Positions 23,201 to 33,600 of a stretch of 64,000 nucleotides of DNA are shown piece after piece (the stretch's first letter is position 1; each line of letters starts with the position of its first letter). Under the pieces are notes generated by a model that was not told the origin of the DNA, made no database searches, and worked only from the letters and a program-made list of their open reading frames with translations. The DNA comes from Myotis daubentonii (Eukaryota > Chordata > Mammalia > Chiroptera > Vespertilionidae). The position numbers and the translations under genes are program-made. The stretch lies in NCBI RefSeq assembly GCF_963259705.1, contig NC_081841.1, positions 94,286,559 through 94,350,558 of the forward strand, written 5' to 3'.

Positions 23201-24949
23201 TGGAACAATTCATAATTAAGACTTCTAACAATAGGCAGGGAGCCAAGGCAGTTGTAAGTGTCAAACAAGGTGCTGAGCTCCTCTCCCTAGAGCATTAATA
23301 AAGCAGCCCGCCCCCTCATTACCTGCTTCCAAGGTGACAGCCATCCCAGGCAGGGAGGGGCAGGCAAAACCAACTCACTGAGTGGTTGAGCGCTAGCCAT
23401 GCGTTCCATCTCTTCCTGCCCTGAAGTGAGAACTGGGGTAACAGGGAAGATTCTCTCCCTACCACTGAGCAAGGACTCTGAGGTCTAGAGTCAAAGCCCA
23501 CGGGGAAACGCCCATGAGCCCCGGAGCTCCCGTACCAACACCCAGCCCTGCAGTGAAGCAGCTGCTGCCCCCCAGGGCTGTGGCCTCCAGGCAGAGCAGC
23601 ATCTGGGCCGTTCTGTGAGGTTCAGGCAGTGAGTTCCCCAGCACACCGAGGACTCACCCGGCCCTGCCCTCACCCTGGGCCTCCGTTTCCCACTTATGAA
23701 ACATAATCATTGCTGGTCCCTCACTTTACCAAGGATACTATGAGGATGATAAAATACCTCAAGAATCATCAGCTCCTTCAAAACACAAAGGGGAAAAAGA
23801 AGTGTATAAAAATGACGGGATGTCAGAGCACAAAGGGATGAGCTGGTCCTAGTCTTTCAGTGTCCAGATGTGAAAACGTAGGTCCAGAGAGGAAAAGTAA
23901 CTTGCTCAGGGTCACCCAACAAATTAGCAGCACAGCTGGGACTAGAACTCAGGCCTCTGTGGCCCATCCCCTGCTCTTTTCCACTCTGCCACGCTGATCC
24001 CAGACACAAATGAGTTAACTGGTGTATACCTTACATGAAAAGTGTGACAAGTGCATTTCTAGAATGGGGGATGGGTGGGGGGCGGGGGGGAGACACACAT
24101 AGATTATGTGGCTAGGCACATCCGATGTCACAGGCTACTGAAGGGGCTGTCCAGCACACACTGGCCCACCCAACCCTAAAGGGGTACGAGGAACCCCCAT
24201 TTAAGGGGAAGAGAACAAATCAGCACTGCCGAGAACCTGTCAGTCTTCCTCCCACAGCTCCTGAGTCAGACCCAGCCCTCCACAGAGCAGAGTGGCTCTT
24301 TGTGAAGCATGCTCCTTTCACACAGACTCCCCTCCTCCCAGCAGGCAGGCTGAGAAAGGGGCAGAGGAAGGGGGGCTTGAGGGGAGGGGAGGCAGGGGCT
24401 CGATTCTCTTTGGCTGCCATAAATGGTAATAAATCCAGCACCTTGTGCACTCAACTCTTCTGACTGCACCAATGTCCACCCCCTCCTGAGGGTCCCCCAA
24501 CCTCATCCCCACCAGCCCCCAGGGCCCCAGAGAAGCAGCCAGGATGGGTGTCCTAAATGGCTGAGACATCACAGAGCTCTTGCCAGAAGCCCAGGCTCAT
24601 CGGCCTGACAAGCTGCCACCCTGATTTGGGTCTGAGGAGTTCCTGCCCACAAGCAGGGGAAGCTTCCTTGAGTGGGTGGGGGTACAGTCAGGCCTCGGGA
24701 CACAACTGACCTCCCAGACACTCACTGGGGGCTGCTGCTCACTGCAGGGAGCACAGAAAGCTCAGGATCCTTCCCGCCAGCTACTGCCATCTCCTTAGCT
24801 CCCCCTACAATTGGACAGCTCAGGCCATATCACCACATTCCCCTGACCTCAGGGTATCACCCAGACCTCCCACCTGGCAGTCTCTAACACCTGCCAGGTA
24901 AAGGGGTCCTTGCCAACCAGCACAGGGGTCCTTGCTCTACTGAAGCAAT
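20241..24949. other. Intronic DNA with two MIR relics
   Basis: Minus-strand MIR-like fragments lie at about 22545-22680 ('cccattttacagatgagaaa') and 23840-23990 ('gtaacttgctcagggtcacc'). A G-rich run lies at 24066-24092. No exon was recognised on either strand. Confidence 0.45.
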
Positions 24950-25590
24950 TCCTTGCCAACCACAATCTGGTTCAAGACCCTTTGGCATTAGCTCCTTTCC
25001 CTGGTCTCTAATATCACCTTGTTTTGCCTGCCTCCTCCTCCACCACCCTGCCCGCTCCTTCGGCTTGTCCAGTACCCTTCGCCTGACTGGCCTCTTCCAT
25101 GAAGCCTGTTCTGTTCAAAAGACAGATGGCAGGTGCTGGACACCCCGAATGCCCTCCATGGTCAGCAAGAGCACTCAGCACCATGCAGGGGTACGACAGG
25201 TACTCAGTACCGCTCACCCCTTCCATACCAGAGAGACACCCACCCTGTCATGCACACCTACTCCGCCAGGCTCATCTCATTCATCGGGTCTGCACACACG
25301 GCAGCAATGAGCATGAGTGAAGGTCCTGCCCGGGTTCTCATCCTACAGACCTCAGGCTCCCTGCTCTCCATGTCTCCTACCTTTAGTTGGGCCTGGAAGG
25401 CTGTCCCTCCTCCTCTCCACATGCTAGATCCCATTCCTCCTCCGAGGATCAGCTCTTGTCCTGCCTCTTGCACGGAACTTTTCCCACCCAGCTGGCCCTC
25501 CGCCTGAATCACTGGTGCCCCCAGAGTTCACACTTCCTGAAAGCCAAGGCAAACGGGAAAACACACCAGATTATGTAATACTCCACACTG
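24950..25590 (+). repeat. Probable L2 fragments
   Basis: Phrases such as 'caagaccctttggcattagc', 'cttccatgaagcctgttct' and 'ggaacttttcccacccagct' resemble the 3' half of L2 LINEs in plus orientation. Too diverged to delimit well. A further L2-tail-like stretch lies at 25740-25855. Confidence 0.45.
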
Positions 25591-25993
25591 TTTCTGAGTG
25601 CCTGCTATGTGTGCGAGGTAGTCCACAGGCACTCTGACAGCAGTGTTCTCACCTAAGCCCCACTACCTTCAGATGGAGGATGAGGAGCCAGGGACTGGAC
25701 ACCAAGGATGTCTGTAAAATGCACTACCCCTCTGGCCAACTGCACACAGGGGCTCTCTCTGGTTGCTACATTGCCTTCCTGCACACTTGCCTGGACAGCA
25801 AGGCGGAAAGTTCCTTGAGAGCAAGGACATAGTTCATTCTTGTTTCCCCTACAGCGTGCAGCAGGGGGTCAGCAAACTGCAGGCCACCTCAGGACTCACT
25901 GGCTGATCACTCGGAACATATTTTGGGAATTCAGAGACTCAGAACTGAGGAACATCAAGAAACTCCAGGGCAGAGGACACATACACCCTAGAC

Positions 25994-26055
25994 CAGTGGT
26001 CGCCAACCCGTGGACCACTGGTGGTCTGTGAGGTCCAAAAGGTTGGCGACTGCTG
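25994..26055. mobile_element. 62-bp hAT MITE with perfect 8-bp TSD
   Basis: The left end CAGTGGTCGCCAACC and the reverse complement of the right end CAGCAGTCGCCAACC form TIRs with two mismatches. The insertion is flanked on both sides by CCCTAGAC (25986-25993 and 26056-26063), an 8-bp duplication diagnostic of hAT transposition. It is essentially two TIRs plus a ~32-bp centre. Confidence 0.9.
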
Positions 26056-26983
26056 CCCTAGACCATTGGTTGGCCCTGTCAGCAGACCCAATGGCAGTCA
26101 CTGGGATGGGTGAGAAGCGGTGAGTGTGGCTTGCCGGGAGATGCCCCAAAGGGTGTCCTGGGTCTGGGGCAACCTACCCCTGAGCAACTCAGACATACGT
26201 AGATGGTACTCCAGGCACTGAGCAGATCAGAGGAGCCCCAAGGCTGCTGAATCTCACCCTCAGAGACCGTCAGGGTGGCCCTGGAAACATAGCCAGAGCT
26301 GCTGGGTTGGGCTGCTCTGCATCCCTGGGTCATAGCCTCCCCATCTGCTCCCGACCGCTCTCTCCAGGAGGTAGGGAGAATGTGCCTCAGGGGATGAACA
26401 AATCCCAGCAGTGGCATCTGGCAATAGGGGGGGCGGGGGGCGGGTAAAACACTTAAGCAGATATCTCCTGTTTCTGCCCTTCCCCCCGTCTTTTGGCATC
26501 AGCACCCCTGTTTTTCTTTAGGGAATTCTCCTCCTCCCGGTGCATACAGCTTGTCCCATCAATCAAGGTGCTCTGCTCTCCTCTCGCCACAGGTGGGCAC
26601 GTGACCAGCCAGGCTCTCTTCTAGGAAGCCAACTCTTGAGTAGTGAGAGCCAGGGGCCAAAACAGCAGAAGGTGATGCATCCTGACAGAGTAATGTGACC
26701 AAGCTCATCTAGGCCCCGATGCCTAGGGCCCCAGAGCAGCCTGGCTCCTGTCCCTGTGTGTGGCCTGTTTGCTCAGCTTTCTGTTCTAGCCTCTGAGCTA
26801 ACCTTGTATCCTTCATAGATACTGAAAGATCCCCAGGAAAACAAGGGTGTGGATCAGAAAAGCAGGGAAAAGGAAGCTGGGCCAGCAAAAACAAGAGATG
26901 TCTGCTAAAGTGATTTGCCCCCCACATACCAAACAACACTGCTGAGCTTTCTTCACAGATCGAGAGATAAATAGGTAGTTATA

Positions 26984-27107
26984 CAGGGTCCCCAAAAATG
27001 TATATACACTTTAACAGCTGATAGCTCAATTTTGAAAATGAAATGTATTTTAATAAACACCGCCTTTATAATTATTCAAAGTGTGTGTGCACATTTTGGG
27101 GGGACAC
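26984..27107. mobile_element. Mariner-like MITE
   Basis: Long imperfect inverted repeats of about 27 bp are present: left GGTCCCCAAAAATGTATATA plus CACTTT, right (reverse complement) GTCCCCCCAAAATGTGCACA plus CACACTTT. A TA dinucleotide lies at the left boundary (26982-26983), as expected for Tc1/mariner. The right terminus is imperfect. No transposase. Confidence 0.65.
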
Positions 27108-27314
27108 ATATATATATCTGTGCTCCTAAGTTAGCCATGGTTGCTATACAGTGCTTCCAATCTAAGAGACGAGCTTATCCAGAATCCATCTAGGAAATGA
27201 GGTGCTTAAACTGAGGATGCAGCTTACACCGAAGGGTCACACACACTGGGAGAGAATCTAGCTAAATATACATATTCATACATATGTATAAATATATACA
27301 CACACAGAGAGAAC

Positions 27315-27326
27315 CAAGATGGCGGC
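27315..27326 (+). promoter_or_regulatory. YY1-like motif at L1 5' end
   Basis: CAAGATGGCGGC lies about 10 bp from the element start, the position at which L1 5' UTRs carry a YY1 site directing accurate transcription initiation. Confidence 0.6.
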
Positions 27327-28009
27327 ATAGGTTAACGCCGGAGTTTGCTGCTTTGAACAACTACTTCAAAAGTGAAACTAAAACACGGAACGGACATCAC
27401 CCAGAACCACAGAAACGCTGGCTGAGTGGAAGTCCTACAACTAGGAGGAAAGAGAGGCGCACACGGACACTCAGAGGAGGCGCAGTGGTGAAGTCAAATT
27501 CTGAGGTGCGGAGTGCGCGGAGCGGGCTGGCGGCGGAGGGCGCGGTTGTTGTTTTCAATCGGGAGGGAGTCGCAGACTCTGAGCACCAGATCCGGGCGAG
27601 TCTTTAGGGACCCAGACTCAAACGGGAGAAGCGGGACTGTCTGGCTTCGGTCAGAGCGAGTGCAGCTTTCTCTCCCAGCTTTGCAGCGGGTGCTGGGACT
27701 CAGAGAGGCAGAGCCCCTGGGGACAGGACTGAGAGCCGCCATAACTGCTCTCTCCGGCCCACCCTGTTGATCCTGTGCGACCCGCCCCGCCCAAGCCCTG
27801 CACGGAGGCATTTGCCGGATAGCCTCAGGCAAAGGCTAGATTAGCACCTCCCTAGAGGACAGAAGTTCTCTCACTGCTGACACAGCTGATTCTCATAGCC
27901 ACTTGGCCTGGAGGTCAAACCCTCCCTGGAATTAGCTACAACAATCAAGATTTGACTATAAGACTTGGAACAAAGACCACTAGGGGGTACACCAAGGAAG
28001 CATAACAAA

Positions 28010-28858
28010 ATGCGGAGACAAAGAAACAGGACAAAATTGTCAATGGAAGAAATAGAGTTCAGAACCACACTTTTAAGGTCCCTCAAGAACTGTTTAGAAG
28101 CTGTCGATAAACTTAATGAGATCTACACGAAAACTAATAAGACCCTCGATCTTATATTGGGGAACCAACGAGAAATTAAGCATACACGGACTGAAATAAC
28201 GAATATTATACAGACGCCCGACAGCAGACCAGTGGAGCGCAAGAATCAAGTCAATGATTTGAAATGCGAGGAAGCAAAAAACATCCAACCGGAAAAGCAA
28301 AATGAAAAAAGAATCCAAAAATGCGAGGATAGTGTAAGGAGCCTCTGGGACAGCTTCAAGCGTACCAACATCAGAATTATAGGGGTGCCAGAAGATGAGA
28401 GAGACCAAGATATTGAAAACCTATTTGAAGAAATAATGACAGAAAACTTCCCCCACCTGGTGAAAGAAATGGACTTACAGGTCCAAGAAGCGCGGAGAAC
28501 CCCAAACAAAAGGAATCCAAAGAGGACCACACCAAGACACATCATAATTAAAATGCCAAGAGCAAAAGATAAAGAGAGAATCTTAAAAGCAGCAAGAGAA
28601 AGAAACCGAGTTACCTACAAGGGAATACCCATACGACTGTCAGCTGATTTCTCAACAGAAACTTTGCAGGCCAGAAGGGAGTGGCAAGAAATATTCAAAG
28701 TGATGAATACCAAGAACCTACAACCAAGATTACTTTATCCAGCAAAGCTATCATTCAGAATTGAAGGTCAGATAAAGAGCTTCACAGATAAGGAAAAGCT
28801 AAAGGAGTTCATCACCACCAAACCAGGATTATATGAAATGCTGAAAGGTATCCTTTAA
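28010..28858 (+). CDS. L1/HAL1 ORF1p, 282 aa, intact
   Basis: This encodes an L1 ORF1 protein, the trimeric RNA-binding chaperone that coats L1 RNA in cytoplasmic particles. I chose the ATG at 28010 (MRRQRNR...); the frame is open upstream by 15 codons but without another ATG. Residues about 12-115 are charged and heptad-like, consistent with the N-terminal coiled coil. An RRM-like domain begins at the conserved NIRIIGVPE (120-128) and runs to about 210. The C-terminal domain carries ARREW (221-225) and YPAKLSF (243-249) and ends at 282. No stop or frameshift interrupts it. The coiled-coil part looks shorter than in standard mammalian L1 ORF1p (about 340 aa). With no ORF2 here, mobilisation would depend on ORF2p from another L1. 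Confidence 0.85.
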   Translation: MRRQRNRTKLSMEEIEFRTTLLRSLKNCLEAVDKLNEIYTKTNKTLDLILGNQREIKHTRTEITNIIQTPDSRPVERKNQVNDLKCEEAKNIQPEKQNEKRIQKCEDSVRSLWDSFKRTNIRIIGVPEDERDQDIENLFEEIMTENFPHLVKEMDLQVQEARRTPNKRNPKRTTPRHIIIKMPRAKDKERILKAARERNRVTYKGIPIRLSADFSTETLQARREWQEIFKVMNTKNLQPRLLYPAKLSFRIEGQIKSFTDKEKLKEFITTKPGLYEMLKGIL

Positions 28859-29023
28859 GAAGAGGAAGAGGAAGAAAAAGGTAAAGATACACATTATGAA
28901 CAACAAATATGCATCTATCAACAAGTGAATCTAAGAATCAAGTGAATTAATAATCTGATGAACAGAATGAACTGTTGATTATAATAGAATCAGGGACATA
29001 GAAAGGGAATGGACTGACTATTC

Positions 29024-29160
29024 TTGGGGGGGAAAGGGGTGTGGGAGATGTGGGAAGAGACTGGACAAAAATCGTGCACCTATGGATGAGGACAGTGGGT
29101 GGGGAGTGAGGGCGGAGGGTGGGGCGGGAACTGGGAGGAGGGGAGTTATGGGGGGGGGAA
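29024..29160 (+). repeat. G-rich L1 3' UTR tract
   Basis: Many runs of three or more G on the plus strand (GGGGGGG, GGGG, GGGTGGGG, GGGGGGGGG). This is the polypurine, quadruplex-prone tract typical of L1 3' UTRs. Confidence 0.8.
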
Positions 29161-29190
29161 AAAAAGAGGAACAAATGTAATAATCTGAAC

Positions 29191-29196
29191 AATAAA
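29191..29196 (+). terminator. AATAAA poly(A) signal of HAL1-like element
   Basis: AATAAA sits 20 nt before the end of the A-rich tail. Confidence 0.7.
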
Positions 29197-29229
29197 GATT
29201 TAATTAAAAAAAAAATATATATACACACA

Positions 29230-29800
29230 TACTCAGACTATTAATGTGTTTTAAATGTCTATATATTCATGCACATATACACACATATTTCTGTATAAAT
29301 ACAGTATGTATGTTCATAGACATTGTGCACACATATACATACAAATATATATGTGTGCATGTGGGGACCAAGGAGCCCTAAGAACTTACAATTTGGGTAC
29401 CTAAAGGGAAAATGCAAGTGCATAACCAGGCAGCAAAAAAATAAAGATTACAAAAAACAAACAAACAAACAAAAAACACCCTCAGGAACTTGCCCCGCCC
29501 TCTGTGTTACCCACAGAATCTTCACAAATCGACAGACACATACCAACTGACCCCAGCCCTTCTGGCTTTGGCTGGCAAACATGTCTACTCTGTGACCACA
29601 GGGTCCTGTACCCTGAGATTTTTGAAAGGGGGAGGAACTGGACCCACCACTGCCCCATTTAAGCACAGGCCACATGGAGCCCCCAGTTAGGCACAGGGAT
29701 GGAAGCTGCCACATGACCAAGCAGGGCTTTGTTTAGGGAGTTCTGTACTGATCTGGCTGGCCTCATCGATCATCATGGAGTGACTGAGTTACAACCACCT
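29230..29800. other. AT-rich DNA and short unique stretch
   Basis: 29217-29360 is TA/CA-alternating low-complexity DNA that appears to continue the target region of the HAL1-like insertion. The rest has no recognised feature. Confidence 0.5.
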
Positions 29801-29804
29801 ACAC

Positions 29805-30186
29805 CAGTGGTCGGCAAACTCATTAATCAACAGAGCCAAATATCAACAGTACAACGATTGAAATTTCTTTTGAGAGCCAAATTTTTTAAACTTAAACTAT
29901 ATAGGTAGGTACATTGTTATTAACTTAATTAGGGTACTCCTAAGCTGGCCTTTGCTAAAAATGTCCTCAATCTGAGGGGTCGACCTCAGCGAACGTACCC
30001 CCACTTCTTCTAACGCCACTTCTTCAAAATAGACTCGCCCAGGCCGAAAACCGACTTCTGCGCATGGGCCACAAAGTTTCAATCGCACTGTACGTGCATG
30101 CCCACACATGGTATTTTGTGGAAGAGCCACACTCAAGGGGCCAGAGAGCCGCATATGGCTCGCAAGCCATGGTTTGCCAACCACTG
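29805..30186. mobile_element. 382-bp hAT MITE with perfect 8-bp TSD
   Basis: It starts CAGTGGTCGGCAAAC and ends GTTTGCCAACCACTG, imperfect TIRs. The flanks are ACCTACAC at 29797-29804 and at 30187-30194, a perfect 8-bp hAT target duplication. The interior includes the mirrored 'gagagccaaa' and 'ccagagagccgcatatggct' blocks but no coding. Confidence 0.9.
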
Positions 30187-30194
30187 ACCTACAC

Positions 30195-31061
30195 CAAAAG
30201 TCTACCCAAAACTAGACCACAGGGAAACACGGTCAACCAAGCGCCAGGACGCCAAACTCCACAGCTCCTCCGCTCTCTGGAAATGAATGCAATGAGGTGA
30301 TGGCATTTTCCAAAGTGCTGGGGGAGAGTGGTGTACGTGGCTAAAAGGACCCACTGGGCAGGGGCACCCACAAGGGGTTTGCTGGACTAAGGAGAGATGG
30401 ACACAAAGCCTCCTTCCAAGGCAATGAGTATGAGTGGCTGCAGGGGTCCTGTGTGGTTAGGCAGGATATTCCAGTTGGAGGCCAGTATGGCTCCCCAATA
30501 GCATGGCACCTTTCCTTTAGAAAAACTCCAATCATTATTTAATGGTGTAACCTGCAAGGGGCATCTCATTATTAGCCTTCCCGAAGCCCTGCCCCCTTAC
30601 CTAGAACCCTTGTACAATTCAAGTCAGCCCATAATCAACACACATTTCCTGAGCTCCTATTATGAGCAAGCAAGGCAAAGACAAGGGCTCTAACACTCAG
30701 CTCTTCCTGCTCATGGCCATGGGTGACAATGTTTCTAGCCTCAGTGTCATCATCTACATGTAGATCCCACTGTCCACCTACAGTATCTGTGAGGATTTAA
30801 AACGCCCAGAGGACTGAGTGTTCACCGATCTGAGAAAGTTCCTGATCATCAGTAGGCGGTCACCTCCTAACCCACTTCTGTTTGGGGCTGGGACTGGGGG
30901 GAGGAAGGCACAAATTACCAACTGAGTCATATACAAATATGCATAACTCGGGCCCTGTAATCCCAGGCTATACTGCACTAAACTGGTGTACAGATCCAAG
31001 AAAAGTACAGTCTACAGGGGAAGGAGCTGGGTCAGGATGACTTCCCAGAGATGGTCACAGA
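30195..31061. other. Intronic DNA without a gene
   Basis: No exon recognised. A short fragment about 30635-30680 resembles the end of an ancient SINE/LINE. Confidence 0.4.
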
Positions 31062-31262
31062 AAAATATGGCTTGCGGGTTTGACTGACCTGGGTTCAAAT
31101 CTAGCTCTGTCACTTTCCAGCTCAGTAATTTGGGGCAAAATATCTAACCTCTCAGAGCTTCTATCTCCTTAGTGGCAAAATGAAAATAATGTCCTGTCTC
31201 CTCCTCAGGTGCTGTGGAGAGTGGATGAGGTAACAGGGTGACCCAGGGAAGTGCCTAGTACT
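31062..31262 (+). repeat. MIR SINE relic, well preserved
   Basis: Near full-length MIR order: 'tgacctgggttcaaatct', 'agctctgtcactttcc', 'ctaacctctcagagcttc', 'aaaatgaaaataatg', 'agtggatgaggtaac'. Confidence 0.8.
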
Positions 31263-31439
31263 GAGCCGGACCACCTGGCCCTATGGTTCTCAGCATCACC
31301 ACACCTGATAGGGGGCTGGAAGGGCTGCTGGCCTCCCCCTGGGCCTCCAGCCTGAACTCAGAAGGGAGCGGGGTGGAGGGAAAGGATGGAAGAGCAAAAG
31401 TCTCTACATAACACAAGATGTGTAAGACCTTAGGGAGGG

Positions 31440-33600
31440 GGGGGCATTATAAAATTTTACAGAAAGACATTAAAGAAGGCTTAATATATGGAGTGTACCA
31501 TATCCATGAACATAAATCCATAATTAGAATACGATTTATATTCATGAATGGAAATACAAAGATAGCAATTCTCCCCAAGGCAATCAATAGATTCAACGCA
31601 AAACCAATCAAAATACCAACAGGCTTTGGGCAAGGAGCAGGGAAATTAATTGTTTGATCAATTTACTTTTAGTGAAACTAAACAAACTGATTCCAAAATT
31701 TATGCAAAAGAAAAAAATTATGCAAAAGAACAAAGGGCCAAGAACAGCCAAAACATTCTTGAAAAGCATAAGAGGAGAGGATTTGCCCTACCAGATGTGG
31801 AACTTATTTTAAAGCTGTAGTAATTAAGACAATGTGGTATAGGGACAGACAAATAGTGCATTGGAAAAGACACAGGTGGCATTACATGTCAGTGGGGAAA
31901 GGGGAACTAGCCATCAATGGAGCTAAGACAATGCTTTATACTTGAGGGGAAAAGAAATCAGGGCCCTGCCTCACATCATACATAAATATAAATTCCAGAT
32001 ATATTAAGGACTTAAATGTAGAAAGAAAAACTTTCAGAAATAAGTATAGGAACTCATCTTTAATCATTCAAATTCATTCAACAATTCATGAGTGCCTAGT
32101 ATGTAGTGACAAGCACTGTCCTATTACCAGGATATAAAGACACCCATGAGATATTATGTATATGATAAATAATACATAATACGTAAAACCTAACAAAGAA
32201 AAGAGACTGAAAATTTTGACTATGTTAAAATAAAAAGTTTCTGTTTGCCAACGGACCTTATGAAGAAAGCGAAAAGGCAAGCTATAAGCTGTGTTTGTGG
32301 TACACTTAATAGACAACAGATTAGTATTCAAAACATAAATAAAATCCTAAAAATTAGTAGGAAAAAGCAAACAACTCAATAGAAAAATTGAACAAAAACA
32401 TAAACAGGCATTCACAGAAGAGAAAATAATGGTTAATAAAAGATGTTCACTAATAATCAGATGTTCACTAATAATCAGAGAAATGAAAATTAACAACCCA
32501 ATATAGCATTTCACACCCACTGTATTGAAGAACACTCAAAACTTTCCATTTTCAACCAACATCCCACTGGTGGAAATGTCAACTGATATATCCATTTTGG
32601 AAAACAATATGGAATTATCTAGTAATTATCTATCCTAAATCTCAGCAATACCATTCTTTGCTGTACACCCCAGAGCAGTTCTCTTCAGAGTGTAGTCCAT
32701 GGGAATGCTTAACACTTAAACTTTTTATAGCAATTTGGTGTCGCCAGAACAGCCAAGTCTGTGATCAATGAACTCATTTGGATGTAGGTGAGTCACTGCT
32801 TTGTGCTATGTACCAGTCATGCTCAGCAGAGCCACACCTGAGAGTTGTAAGTAAAAAGCTGGTCCCTCACAGATGCTTTCAGAAGCACTGTCCTAGCAAA
32901 CCTTTGCATGTGCACACCAGGAGACTAGTCCAAGAATGTTCACAGAAACAAGTTCAAAAAGAAGGAATAGCCTGGCTGGCGTGGCTCAGCAGTTGAGCAT
33001 CAACCCAGGAACCAAGAGGCCACCGGTTCATTTCCAGTCAGGGCACATGCCGGGGTTGCACTCAATCCCCATTAGGGGGCACACAGGAGGCAGCTGATTG
33101 ATGATGTTCCTCTCTCATCGATGTTTCTATCTCTCTATCTCTCTCCCTTCTGCTCTAAAAATCAATTTAAAAAAAAACACATATTTAAAAAGAAGGACTA
33201 ACCCAAATGCTCATGACCAGAAGATTACACTGCAGCACACTCGCATGGAGCACCACAGAGCAGTGATAACCAGTGCGCCGTGGCCACACAGATGCACACG
33301 CATGAATCAATAAACAGTGATTTTTTAAAAAATTCTGAATGATTCCATCAACCAAAAGTTTAAAACAAACCAAGGCAAATGGTGTGGTGTTGAAGGATGC
33401 CTACATATATGGAAACTATAAAGAGATGTACTTAACAAAATTTAAGGTTCTCCCCAGGGAAGATGTTGAAGCTAGGGAGGAATACATAGGGGCTTCATGA
33501 GTGTGGCTAACGTTTTATGTCTTTAACTTCGTAGTGGGTACATGTTCATTACGTACTTTTTAAAACTATATGAATTTACATGATCTATTCCACAATTTGG
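31440..33600 (+). mobile_element. Old degenerate L1 (ORF2 end and 3' UTR)
   Basis: A decayed L1. The translation around 31560-31640 retains ILPKAINRFNAKPIKIPTGF-like ORF2 sequence. Later blocks follow ORF2 order ('cagatatattaaggactta', 'tttggaaaacaatatggaa', 'acccaaatgctcatgacc', 'gaatgattccatcaacc'). It is broken by stops, indels and at least one SINE (32967-33186). 32680-32890 may be another inserted hAT-like fragment. No functional protein. Confidence 0.7.
32967..33186 (+). mobile_element. Ves-like SINE inside old L1
   Basis: A-box-like 'tggctcagcagttgagca', B-box-like 'ggttcatttcc', core 'cattagggggcacacaggag', CT-rich tract, A-rich tail. Flanked by AAAAAGAAGGA at 32956-32966 and 33187-33197, a perfect 11-bp target duplication. 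Confidence 0.9.

Larger units (their letters stand above)
27305..29216 (+). mobile_element. ORF1-only L1 derivative (HAL1-like), near full length
   Basis: A 1.9-kb retrotransposon unit. The CpG-rich L1-type 5' UTR (27305-28009) opens with an AAGATGGCGGC YY1-like motif. A complete ORF1 follows (28010-28858), then a 3' UTR with a G-rich tract (29024-29160), AATAAA (29191-29196) and an A-rich tail (to 29216). ORF2, the endonuclease and reverse-transcriptase gene, is absent altogether rather than decayed: only about 165 bp separate the ORF1 stop from the G-rich tract. This is the half-L1 (HAL1) organisation. ATATATACACACA at 27292-27304 and 29217-29229 is a probable 13-bp target duplication, weakened by low complexity. 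It lies antisense to TSPAN9. Confidence 0.85.

Noticed and set aside
27965..28009. Upstream 15-codon extension of HAL1-like ORF1
   Set aside because: It begins at TTG, not ATG. The ATG at 28010 is the plausible start.
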